64,000 bases of DNA from Hymenobacter arizonensis. Its GTDB lineage: Bacteria > Bacteroidota > Bacteroidia > Cytophagales > Hymenobacteraceae. A program made the translations under genes and the position numbers. A model generated the notes under the pieces. That model was not told where the DNA came from. It did not search any database and saw only the letters and a program-made list of their open reading frames with translations. Shown in pieces: positions 55,601 to 63,067 of the stretch (its first letter is position 1; each line of letters starts with the position of its first letter). The stretch lies in contig NZ_FOXS01000006.1 of assembly GCF_900115775.1 (NCBI RefSeq), positions 124,001 through 188,000 of the forward strand, given 5' to 3'.

Positions 55601-57257
55601 CGGCACCGGCCGGGGCGAGCTCCGCCTGACGGGCCGGTTTGACTCGCCTAATCTGCTGGGGCACGTCGACGTGAGCAACGGGCGCCTCACGTTCGGCTAC
55701 CTGGGCACTACCTACACCTTCACCGACCGCATCACATTCACCAACCGGTCCATTGAATTCCGGAAAGTGCGGCTGCGCGACGTGCTGGGCAATACCGGCG
55801 TAGTAGATGGCATTGTGAGCCACCGCGGTTTCAAAGAAATGAGCCTGGACATTGCGGCCAATTTTCGCAAAATGCAGGTACTCAATACCACCCGCAAAGA
55901 CAACGACTTGTATTTCGGCACGGCCTACGCTACCGGCACGGCTCGGGTAACCGGCCCGACGGACGACTTGGACATCAACGTGCGGGCCACCAGCGAGTCG
56001 GGCACCCGTATTTCGCTGCCCCTCGACAATGCCGCCCGGGCCCAGAAAGCCGGCTACATCACGTTTGTGAATAACAACACGGTCGGCGATACCGTGATAG
56101 TGAAAAAAGCCGAGCAGGTAACGGCCCAGCAGAAAGTCGACCTTTCGGGCCTGAAGCTCGACATGAACCTGACCATCACCCCCGACGCCTACCTGGAGAT
56201 TCTGCTGGATGAAAGCACCGGTGACGTCATCCGTGGCTCGGCGGCAGGGCAGTTGCGCATGGCCATCGACACGCGGGGCGACTTCAACATGTTCGGGCAG
56301 GTAGAAATTGTGCGCGGCGCCTACAACTTCACGTTGCAAGGCCTGATTAACAAAGAGTTTGTCGTACGGCCGGGCGGCATTATCTCCTGGAACGGCGACC
56401 CGCTGGCCGGCGAAATGAACGTGACGGCTACCTATACCCAGCGCACCTCGCTGGCACCGGTGCTGGGCAACGCCAGCAACGGCAGCGCCGCGGTAGTGCC
56501 CGTTACGGCCGTGATGAACCTGAGCGGCCCGCTGCTGCTGCCGGCCATCAAGCTCAACCTGGAGTTCAACGATGCGCCGGGCACGCTGCAGGGCGACCTA
56601 GCCTTCTTCACGGCCTCGCTCCGCAACGACGAGCAGGAGCTTAACCGGCAAGTATTCAGCTTGCTCGTATTTAAACAGCTCTCGCCACAGGGCTCCTTTG
56701 GCAACACCATTTCTATTCGGGGCCAAGACAACACGGTGCAAAACAGCCTGGGCCAGATTTTGAGCACGCAGTTGGGCTTGCTCACCTCGCAAATCGACCA
56801 GAACCTGGAAATTGACTTCAACATCAACGGCCTCACCGCCGAGCAGCTGCAGGCCCTGCAAGTGCGCCTGAGCTACTCCTTCCTCAACGGTCGCCTGCGG
56901 GTAACGCGCGAGGGCGGCTTCACCAGCAACGCCAACCTGGTGAACGCAGGCACTGGTTTGCCCAACGCTGGCAACACTGCCGGCCAGGCCTCGCTGCTCG
57001 GCGACCTGAGCCTGGAATACTACCTCCGGCCCGACGGCAAGTTTCGCACCAAGCTGCGCTACGAAACCACGCCACGCGACCTGGAAACCATCAACCAGCC
57101 CCGCGCCGGCCTCTCGCTGCTGCACACCGAGCAGTTCAACACGTTTGGCGAGCTATTTAGCCGCAGAAACCCCCGACGGAGGGAGCGGAATACCCAAAAA
57201 GCCCGCGAAGGCCGCGAGGTATTGAATGTAGACGAGGACCCGCGCACGAATTTGTAG
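52656..57257 (+). CDS. tamB: TamB-like translocation and assembly module protein
   Basis: A 1533-residue envelope protein. The start is taken as GTG 52656 (VRRFFTILLK), just before a single membrane helix (LLGIGLVVALAIVVTMVAL); a TTG at 52584 would add 24 residues. A very long stretch of beta-strand repeats (AsmA/TamB type: VDVRPFSSLLLEGVLVQDRAGGELFSIG at its start, in part) ends in the conserved DUF490/TamB C-terminal domain (about 1140-1500). TamB proteins bridge the periplasm and carry lipids or help outer-membrane protein insertion with TamA or BamA-like partners. No tamA is seen here. It heads a run of envelope genes. Confidence 0.92.
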   Translation: MRRFFTILLKILLGIGLVVALAIVVTMVALRVPSVQTRLAHKAADVLTEKLGQRVTIGRVDVRPFSSLLLEGVLVQDRAGGELFSIGRADADISLFSVFDLRHLHIAKLTLNEPRFVLKNLAGQPDSTTFNQFMAAVQRLVGPSDTTRSAPFDFKIADVALRNGHFSIMKEDVPRAKTYGQSIDYDHMLVDSIYADVSNIQLGDTLRLRISNLHAVETPSKTQLREITADMTYGPHFWEFDNLSLRVGRSQIKDYVRFEYRVFGNFADYNDSMKTIARLRNSRVYTDDIAKFAPQLATMHDAITISGEASGYVRDFKVNNLDVRYGKGTHIVAKRAHADNLPNYRESFIDLRLLPSVVRTSDLKRWLPASANKIVQRLGTVKLQGQILGFYSDFVANASFDTDLGFVATDVNLKTQTDLTRAAYKGTVRSNAFQLGKFLGDESVIRDVTLNGQVNGVGFLPPAARGRAKATVASIWLNGYRYRNITFDGDYQKQAFSGQLSINDPAVRMVANGRVDLDRAHQDVDIKAKIDRANLRTLGLTDQNLTVATTADVKFRGVQLDSLIGHAYLRKSTFSLDGRALSLDTLDVISTRNGRNERQVTVRSEAVDARVAGTFNTSDVVRDVQTLLTEYRLNFESNDVATAEYYSRKRQRELPVYQIDYLLNLKRPNPVLKLFVPELQVANGSRIDGSFRSGETSIFQLGGHLDSLRYGPVQAINNDFDFLTSKLPYKPEVLAQASITSDQQVLPTLGRTEKFIVEGVWDQERINFSTSLAQTGTTNRATINGSLGFLPRAVEVVFRQSGVHLLDKEWTIAENNSVRISDYGREFDISNLTFSNGVQFVGAQGFISPDASKPALQLLMKDFELATLNTLTGQNLRGRVNAQGTMTGVYGPLTINSTLGVDSLMYDGTLIGQVAGRADWDNTASKLRMNLDVARSGQSVLTVLGDIAPSDATNQFNLTGTLNDAPVVLAQPFLGTLFRNLGGTGRGELRLTGRFDSPNLLGHVDVSNGRLTFGYLGTTYTFTDRITFTNRSIEFRKVRLRDVLGNTGVVDGIVSHRGFKEMSLDIAANFRKMQVLNTTRKDNDLYFGTAYATGTARVTGPTDDLDINVRATSESGTRISLPLDNAARAQKAGYITFVNNNTVGDTVIVKKAEQVTAQQKVDLSGLKLDMNLTITPDAYLEILLDESTGDVIRGSAAGQLRMAIDTRGDFNMFGQVEIVRGAYNFTLQGLINKEFVVRPGGIISWNGDPLAGEMNVTATYTQRTSLAPVLGNASNGSAAVVPVTAVMNLSGPLLLPAIKLNLEFNDAPGTLQGDLAFFTASLRNDEQELNRQVFSLLVFKQLSPQGSFGNTISIRGQDNTVQNSLGQILSTQLGLLTSQIDQNLEIDFNINGLTAEQLQALQVRLSYSFLNGRLRVTREGGFTSNANLVNAGTGLPNAGNTAGQASLLGDLSLEYYLRPDGKFRTKLRYETTPRDLETINQPRAGLSLLHTEQFNTFGELFSRRNPRRRERNTQKAREGREVLNVDEDPRTNL

Positions 57258-57404
57258 GGTAGGAAATCGGAAGGACGAAAGTAGAAGGACGGTTAAGCAA
57301 TCCGGAAGGACAGTCGGACCTGATTATGGGATATTGTTTCCTGGCTCTTCAAAAAACTCCTACCCTCCTACCCCCGTACCCTCTTACCCTACTTCCGTTC
57401 CCGC

Positions 57405-57412
57405 TACCTTTG
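57405..57412 (+). promoter_or_regulatory. -7 promoter box immediately before ftsX
   Basis: TACCTTTG, an exact TAnnTTTG match, ends seven bases before the ATG at 57420. Transcription would start within a few bases of the codon, implying a leaderless or near-leaderless message. Confidence 0.55.
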
Positions 57413-57419
57413 CCAAAAT

Positions 57420-58319
57420 ATGGCCGTTCCCATCTCCTCTTCCACCCGCAAGAAAAAGCTTGGCTCCTATCCTACCTTGCTGGTGGTGTTCAGCATCACG
57501 CTGGCGCTGGTGGTGATTGGGTTGTTTGGCTTGCTGCTGGTGCACGCGCAAAAGCTGTCGGAAGTGGTGCGCGAAAACCTGGAGGTGCAAGTGTACCTCG
57601 ACCGCGAGCTGCCCGAGACGGAATTGCTGCGCTTGCAGCAGGACCTGGGCCAGTTGCCCTTCGTGGCCGAGCGCGACGGCAAGCCCCAAATCCGGTTTGT
57701 GAGCAAGGAAGAAGGCGCCCGCCAGCTGCTGCAAAGCACCGGCGAGGACTTCCGCCAGTTCCTGGGCGACAACCCGTTGCGCGACGCCTACGTGCTCAAA
57801 ATCAAGCCCGAATATACCGACACCCTGCACCTGCGCCAGCTCAACCGGAGCGTGTCGGCCCAGCGCGGCGTGTTCGAGGTGCAGTACCCGCAAGACCTGT
57901 TTGCCAGCATCAACAACAACCTGACCCGGTTGAGCTTGGTGCTGCTGGGCTTCGCGGCCGTGCTGGTACTGGTGGTGGTCATTCTCATCAACAATACCAT
58001 TAAGTTGGCTCTGTTTTCGCAGCGCTTTCTAATCCGGTCCATGCAACTAGTGGGCGCAACCCCGCTCTTTATTCAGCAGCCTTTCTTGCGACGGGCTACG
58101 TGGCAGGGCCTGGCCAGCGGCGTGCTGGCCTCGTTGTTGCTAGTGGCGCTGCTGCAATACGCCTACCTCGAAGTCGAGCCGTTGCGGCTCCTGCGCGATG
58201 ACGTTGCCTTGGCTGTGCTCCTGCTGGGCGTGGTCGCTCTGGGGGTTATCATCGGCTTTTTCAGCTCTGCCCGCGCCGTACACAAATACCTAAAAATGTC
58301 GCTCGACGACCTGTATTAG
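57420..58319 (+). CDS. ftsX: Cell division protein FtsX (permease-like)
   Basis: A 299-residue membrane protein. TM1 (about 21-43) is followed by an extracytoplasmic domain (45-170), then three more helices: LSLVLLGFAAVLVLVVVILI, a helix near 220-240 and VALAVLLLGVVALGVIIGFF. The four-helix topology with a large first loop and the C-terminal FSSARAVHKYLKMSLDDLY are typical of FtsX. With the ATPase FtsE it activates cell-wall hydrolases at the septum; ftsE is not adjacent, as is usual in this phylum. A promoter box lies immediately upstream. Confidence 0.94.
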   Translation: MAVPISSSTRKKKLGSYPTLLVVFSITLALVVIGLFGLLLVHAQKLSEVVRENLEVQVYLDRELPETELLRLQQDLGQLPFVAERDGKPQIRFVSKEEGARQLLQSTGEDFRQFLGDNPLRDAYVLKIKPEYTDTLHLRQLNRSVSAQRGVFEVQYPQDLFASINNNLTRLSLVLLGFAAVLVLVVVILINNTIKLALFSQRFLIRSMQLVGATPLFIQQPFLRRATWQGLASGVLASLLLVALLQYAYLEVEPLRLLRDDVALAVLLLGVVALGVIIGFFSSARAVHKYLKMSLDDLY

Positions 58320-58435
58320 TCAGTTATCATTTACCAATTAACATTTAACAGTTGGGCAGGCCCTCTGGGGCAGGCCGTTAAATATTGATTATTAGTGATA
58401 GTAGACCATTGTTAAATGATAATTGCTACCTATTA

Positions 58436-58762
58436 ATGACACCTTCCCCTGCTCCTCGTTTTGCTTTTGGCCCGCGCAACTACCGCCTGATGTGGATAGG
58501 CCTGGCGGTACTGGCCGCCGGTTTCATCACCATGATGTTTGGCGACCGGGAAAACTACGGCGAGGATTTTGTAGGCATCACGCTGGGGCCGCTGCTGCTC
58601 ATTGCCGGTTTTCTGGTTGAGTTTGCCGCCATCATGGTGCGCGATAAAAGCCTGGCTCAGACCATTGAAACCCCTGCCGATACTGCCAACGCCACGGTAG
58701 TTGCTGGTGCTCCCACTGCGGCCGCTCCCACCACTGCCCCTGCCTACAAACGCCCATATTAG
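58436..58762 (+). CDS. DUF3098 membrane protein
   Basis: A 108-residue protein of the DUF3098 family. ATG at 58436 starts a short soluble N-terminus; RFAFGPRNYRLMWIGLAVLAAGFITMMFG gives the family signature and first membrane helix, and GITLGPLLLIAGFLVEFAAIMVR the second. The Ala/Thr/Pro-rich C-terminus is poorly conserved. Function is unknown, but the position between ftsX and uppP is conserved across Bacteroidota, which suggests an envelope or division role. Confidence 0.9.
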   Translation: MTPSPAPRFAFGPRNYRLMWIGLAVLAAGFITMMFGDRENYGEDFVGITLGPLLLIAGFLVEFAAIMVRDKSLAQTIETPADTANATVVAGAPTAAAPTTAPAYKRPY

Positions 58763-58850
58763 TGGTTGCTGGCTAGTGTCTTGAGCTTGCGTTCTTGCAC
58801 TACCCGCTCCCTTCTCTACCACTAATCAACTCCTTCCTTTTCTGTTAAAA

Positions 58851-59660
58851 ATGACTTATTGGCACGCGCTGCTCCTCGCTATTGTGGAGGGCGTTACTGA
58901 ATTCTTGCCCGTGTCCAGCACCGGGCACATGATTATTGCGTCTGCCCTGCTGGGTATTCCTGCTACCCCCTTCACTAAGCTTTATTTGGTCGTCATTCAG
59001 CTCGGAGCCATTCTATCGGTTTTTGCGGTGTATTGGCGGCGTTTTTTTCAGAGCATAGACTTTTACCTCAAGCTACTGGTGGCTTTTCTGCCGGTAGTGG
59101 TGGTGGGGCTGCTGCTCAAAAAGCACATCGACGCCCTGCTCGAATCCGTGACGGTGGTTGCCGCCACGCTGCTGCTCGGTGGCATCGTGCTGGTGTTTAT
59201 CGACCGCTGGTTTCCGCAGGAAGACCCGGGCGAGGGCGGCCACCCCGTCACAAACCCGGGCTGGCGCCAGGCCTTTATTATTGGCGTGTTTCAGTGCCTG
59301 GCGGTAGTGCCGGGGGTCAGCCGCTCGGCGGCCACCATCATCGGGGGGCTCACCCAGAAGCTCACGCGCCGGGCCGCCGCTGAGTTTGCCTTCTTTTTGG
59401 CCATGCCGACCATGACGGCGGCGGCGGCCAAAGACCTGTACGACTTTTATACAGAAAGCGAAGCCGGCCTATCGATGCCCGAAATCAAGCTGTTGCTGTT
59501 CGGCAATGTGGTGGCGTTTATAGTGGCGTTGCTGGCCATCCGGGTATTTGTAGGCTTTGTCACGAAGTACGGTTTCCGGGCTTTTGGTGTCTATCGTATT
59601 ATTGTAGGCGGCGTGTTGCTGATAATGTTGGGCTTGGGTGTTAATCTACAGTTGGTATGA
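58851..59660 (+). CDS. uppP: Undecaprenyl-diphosphatase (bacitracin resistance protein)
   Basis: A 269-residue membrane enzyme that dephosphorylates undecaprenyl pyrophosphate to recycle the lipid carrier of cell-wall synthesis. The family signatures are [15 protein letters not shown] (near 13-27) and [14 protein letters not shown] (near 155), each contributing active-site residues; about seven membrane helices follow. Its last codons overlap the start of truB (ATGA), so translation is coupled. It is in the conserved ftsX-DUF3098-uppP-truB-ribF run. Confidence 0.96.
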   Translation: MTYWHALLLAIVEGVTEFLPVSSTGHMIIASALLGIPATPFTKLYLVVIQLGAILSVFAVYWRRFFQSIDFYLKLLVAFLPVVVVGLLLKKHIDALLESVTVVAATLLLGGIVLVFIDRWFPQEDPGEGGHPVTNPGWRQAFIIGVFQCLAVVPGVSRSAATIIGGLTQKLTRRAAAEFAFFLAMPTMTAAAAKDLYDFYTESEAGLSMPEIKLLLFGNVVAFIVALLAIRVFVGFVTKYGFRAFGVYRIIVGGVLLIMLGLGVNLQLV

Positions 59661-60502
59661 GTGCGAAAACATTAGCTGAGTTTGATTTTGAGACGGGCGA
59701 AGTCCTCTTGCTCGACAAGCCCCTGACATGGACATCGTTTGATGTGGTACGGAAGGTTAAAAACGCCCTGCGTATCAAGAAAATCGGCCACGCGGGCACC
59801 CTCGACCCACTGGCTACCGGCCTGCTCATCCTTTGCACGGGCCGGAAAACCAAAGAAATCGACCTAATTCAGGCCCAGGAAAAAGAATACACCGGCACCT
59901 TCCGCCTCGGCGAAACCACGCCCAGCTTCGACCTGGAAACGGCCGTGGACATGGCCCGGCCCTACGCTCACCTCACCGATGAGGAGATTTTGGCGGCCAC
60001 GCTGCCTTTCGTGGGCACCATTCAGCAAACGCCTCCGCTGTTTTCGGCCGTAAAGATTGACGGCAAGCGGGCCTACGAAATTGCCCGCAACGGCCAGGAA
60101 GCTGAAATCAAGTCCAAAACGGTTGAAATCAAAATTTTCGAGCTGACGCGCATTGCCCTGCCCGAGATAGACTTCCGGGTGGTGTGCTCCAAGGGCACGT
60201 ACATCCGCAGTCTGGCGCGCGACCTGGGCGTGGCCCTGGGCTGCGGCGCTCACCTCACGCGGCTGGTGCGCACCCGCATCGGCGAGTACCGCGTCGAGGA
60301 TGCTTTTTCGCTCGAAGCCATTCAGGCCCTGCGCCCGCCGCGGCCCGAAGGCGAAGGCCGCCCGCGCATCGAGCGCCCCCGCACGGCTCCCAACCGGGCC
60401 GGCCTGCAATACTATGCCGCCTTACAGGCCGATGCCCTGGCAGCCAAAGAGCACCAAGCAACCGAAACGGCCCCGGCGGCGCCCGAGTCCTCGCCCGAGT
60501 AG
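59657..60502 (+). CDS. truB: tRNA pseudouridine(55) synthase TruB
   Basis: A 281-residue enzyme that isomerises uridine 55 in the T-loop of tRNAs. The catalytic Asp50 lies in [34 protein letters not shown] is the family opening, and [28 protein letters not shown] the RNA-binding region. The C-terminal 50 residues are Ala/Pro/Glu-rich and likely disordered. It overlaps uppP by ATGA, and ribF follows after about 125 bases. Confidence 0.96.
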   Translation: MSAKTLAEFDFETGEVLLLDKPLTWTSFDVVRKVKNALRIKKIGHAGTLDPLATGLLILCTGRKTKEIDLIQAQEKEYTGTFRLGETTPSFDLETAVDMARPYAHLTDEEILAATLPFVGTIQQTPPLFSAVKIDGKRAYEIARNGQEAEIKSKTVEIKIFELTRIALPEIDFRVVCSKGTYIRSLARDLGVALGCGAHLTRLVRTRIGEYRVEDAFSLEAIQALRPPRPEGEGRPRIERPRTAPNRAGLQYYAALQADALAAKEHQATETAPAAPESSPE

Positions 60503-60627
60503 TCTCAGGGTAACGCCAGCAGCCAACCTCCGGCCGGAGGCCGAGTGGCTTCGGCGTGCAGTTCAGGTAAGGGCCCGTTACCTTCGTGGCACTTTCAATT
60601 CCCCTCATTCGCTTCTCCGGCGCCCCA

Positions 60628-61578
60628 ATGCACGTCATCCGCGACCCGGCCCAGTTTCCTTTTCTCGGCAATGCCGTTGTCACAAGCGGCACGTTTGATG
60701 GCGTCCACGTGGGGCACCAGCGCATTCTGGCGCGGCTGCGCGAGGTAGCCCAGGTCAGTGGCGGCCCCGCCGTGGTCATCACTTACTGGCCCCACCCGCG
60801 GCTGGTGCTCGGGCCGCCCCCTTCCCACCCCGAGCTGCTGGAGTTGCAGCTGCTCAATACGCTGGATGAGCGGATAACCAAACTAGCCGAGCTGGGCGTT
60901 GATTACCTGCTGATTGTGCCCTTCACCAAGGAGTTTGCGCAGTGGACGTCGGAAGAGTACATCCAGAACCTGCTGCTGAAAACCGTGGGCGCCAAGCAGT
61001 TGGTGATTGGCTACGACCACCGCTTTGGTAAAAACCGGGAAGGCGGCTTCGACTACCTCAGCCAGCACGCCGACCGCTACGGCCTGACCGTGGAAGAAAT
61101 CCCGCGCGAGGACGTGGACGCCGTGGGCGTGAGCAGCACCCGCATTCGCCAGGCCCTGCGGCAGGGCGACATCGCCACGGCCAACCGCTACCTTGGCTAC
61201 CTCTACCCCGTTACCGGGCTGGTGGTGCACGGCCAGAAGCTGGGCCGCACCATTGGCTACCCCACGGCCAACATGGTCACGACCGAGCCGCTGAAGCTGG
61301 TGCCGGCCCGCGGCATCTACGCCGTGTGGGCCACCACGGCGGCGGGCACCCGGCACCCGGGCATGCTCAGCATCGGGGTGCGGCCCACCATCGGCCAGGA
61401 CCTGGAACAGACCATTGAGGTGAACCTGCTGAATTTTAGCGGCGATTTATACGACCAGGAACTCACCTTGGAATTTGTGGCTTGGCTGCGGGCCGAAGAA
61501 AAATACGACGGCCTGCATGCGTTAACGGCACAATTATCGTTGGATGCTCAGAACACGCGGGCGGCGTTGGCTTTATAA
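60628..61578 (+). CDS. ribF: Bifunctional riboflavin kinase / FAD synthetase
   Basis: A 316-residue enzyme making FMN and FAD from riboflavin. ATG at 60628 is chosen; an in-frame GTG at 60586 is an alternative. The N-terminal FMN adenylyltransferase domain has TFDGVHVGHQ (21-30) and, near 155, VSSTRIRQALRQGD. The C-terminal riboflavin kinase domain (about 185-310) has GRTIGYPTANM and GVRPTIGQ, ending in FVAWLRAEEKYDGLHAL. Both domains look intact. A TACCTTCG box at 60579-60586 could be its promoter. Confidence 0.96.
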   Translation: MHVIRDPAQFPFLGNAVVTSGTFDGVHVGHQRILARLREVAQVSGGPAVVITYWPHPRLVLGPPPSHPELLELQLLNTLDERITKLAELGVDYLLIVPFTKEFAQWTSEEYIQNLLLKTVGAKQLVIGYDHRFGKNREGGFDYLSQHADRYGLTVEEIPREDVDAVGVSSTRIRQALRQGDIATANRYLGYLYPVTGLVVHGQKLGRTIGYPTANMVTTEPLKLVPARGIYAVWATTAAGTRHPGMLSIGVRPTIGQDLEQTIEVNLLNFSGDLYDQELTLEFVAWLRAEEKYDGLHALTAQLSLDAQNTRAALAL

Positions 61579-61608
61579 GCTGCATTTCTTTACCATAGCC
61601 TTCTATTG

Positions 61609-62883
61609 ATGAGTTACTTAAAATTATTTTTAGTGTGTGGTTGCTGGCTCTTTGCCATGGGTTCGGCTCAGGCGCAAGGAAAAATAACCGGCGTGGCGCT
61701 GGATTCGGTCACCAATGAGCCGCTGGCATTCGCCAGTGTGTTTCTGGCCAACACCACCCTGGGCGCGACCACTACTGAGCAGGGCAAATTTGAGTTTGCC
61801 CGCGTGCCGGCGGGCACATACGACATCGTGGGCTCGTACGTGGGCTACCGGCTAAGCAAGCAATCCGTGACGGTGGGCCCTACTCCCCAGCAAGTAACGT
61901 TGCGGCTGGCCCCCACCGGCAACCAGTTGGGAGAAGTGGTGGTCAAGCCCGCGCCCAACAAGCCGGAAGAATACGAGAAATTCTCCAAGCTATTCCTGGG
62001 CGGCACCACGTTCTCGGAGCAGTGCCGCATCAGCAACCCCGACCAAGTGCGCGTGCTCTACGACGACTCAACCAAGGAGCTCACCGTGCGGGCCAAAGAG
62101 TTTGTACAGATTGACAACGAGGCGCTGGGCTACCGCCTGAAGTACTACGGCCTGGATTTTAATTACGACGAAGAATCCGGGTCCATTTCCTACTATGGCC
62201 AGCCCGTGTTCGAGGAAATAAAGCCGCGCGATGACAAGCAGCGGCGCCAGTGGGCCGCCAACCGCGCCACGGCGTACCGGGGCTCGTTCATGCACTTTTT
62301 GCGCAGCGTGTACACCAACCGCATGCAGGCCGAAGGCTTCATGGCCCAGCAGGTGAAGGTGGTATACCACCCGCAATACGAGCGAGCGCAGGAACTGCGC
62401 CGCATCTTAGTGGAGAAAAAGCCCGATGGCCCGTTCACTGCGGCCGAAGAAGATTCGTTGTCCCGATGGGACGCCATGGCGCCGGTATCGGCAACGCTGA
62501 ATCCGGCCCCGCTACCCATCGACAGCGTGCGCAGGGTTTCGGCCGACGGGCGCCGCACGTACCTGCGCTTCAACGGCGAACTGCAGGTGGCTTACTTCGG
62601 CGAGGCGCCCGACCCGCGCTACAAAAAACGGATGTCGCCGCTGGGCAGCGTTCCCGGCAAGACCTTTCCGGTCCAGCGCCAGGTATCGCGCCTGAAGCTG
62701 CGCGGCCGCCAGGCCGAGATTCAGGCCAACGGCTCCCTGATGAACCCGCTGGATGCTTACAATGGCGAGTACTGGGGTTTTGAGCGCATCGGCGAGTTCT
62801 TGCCCGTCGACTACGCGCCCACTACCGCGGCAGGGGCGGCGCCTGCTTCTTCGGCCCCGCCCGCAAAAGCGAGCAGCAGATAA
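61609..62883 (+). CDS. Secreted protein with carboxypeptidase-regulatory-like domain (first of a tandem pair)
   Basis: A 424-residue exported protein. ATG at 61609 opens a signal peptide ending near GSAQAQ. Residues 25-105 are a carboxypeptidase-D regulatory-like (CarbopepD_reg) beta-sandwich: KITGVALDSVTNEPLAFASVFLAN and PAGTYDIVGSYVGYRL are the best signs. The rest (110-400) is a family-specific extension (SKLFLGGTTFSEQCRI, YYGQPVFEE, WAANRATAYRGSFMHFLRSVYTN) of unknown function, with a Pro/Ala-rich end. Such domains often precede TonB receptors, but none follows. A clear paralogue starts at 63068. Confidence 0.88.
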   Translation: MSYLKLFLVCGCWLFAMGSAQAQGKITGVALDSVTNEPLAFASVFLANTTLGATTTEQGKFEFARVPAGTYDIVGSYVGYRLSKQSVTVGPTPQQVTLRLAPTGNQLGEVVVKPAPNKPEEYEKFSKLFLGGTTFSEQCRISNPDQVRVLYDDSTKELTVRAKEFVQIDNEALGYRLKYYGLDFNYDEESGSISYYGQPVFEEIKPRDDKQRRQWAANRATAYRGSFMHFLRSVYTNRMQAEGFMAQQVKVVYHPQYERAQELRRILVEKKPDGPFTAAEEDSLSRWDAMAPVSATLNPAPLPIDSVRRVSADGRRTYLRFNGELQVAYFGEAPDPRYKKRMSPLGSVPGKTFPVQRQVSRLKLRGRQAEIQANGSLMNPLDAYNGEYWGFERIGEFLPVDYAPTTAAGAAPASSAPPAKASSR

Positions 62884-63027
62884 ATTTTGATTCCCGCGCT
62901 GACGGCTGTTTGACTGAGCCGGTGGAGTGCCATTCAACGCTACATTACCTGTAGCTGAATTGAAGGGCTTCGCCTGTTTAACCAGACAGCCGTTAGCTTT
63001 ATCGCCGGCTCGCGCAACAGCAGTCCT

Positions 63028-63035
63028 TACTTTTG
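63028..63035 (+). promoter_or_regulatory. Candidate -7 box for the second carboxypeptidase-regulatory gene
   Basis: TACTTTTG is a TAnnTTTG match 32 bases before the ATG at 63068. Confidence 0.45.
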
Positions 63036-63067
63036 GATTGCCGGTTCATAAACCGCGGCTCTCGTTC

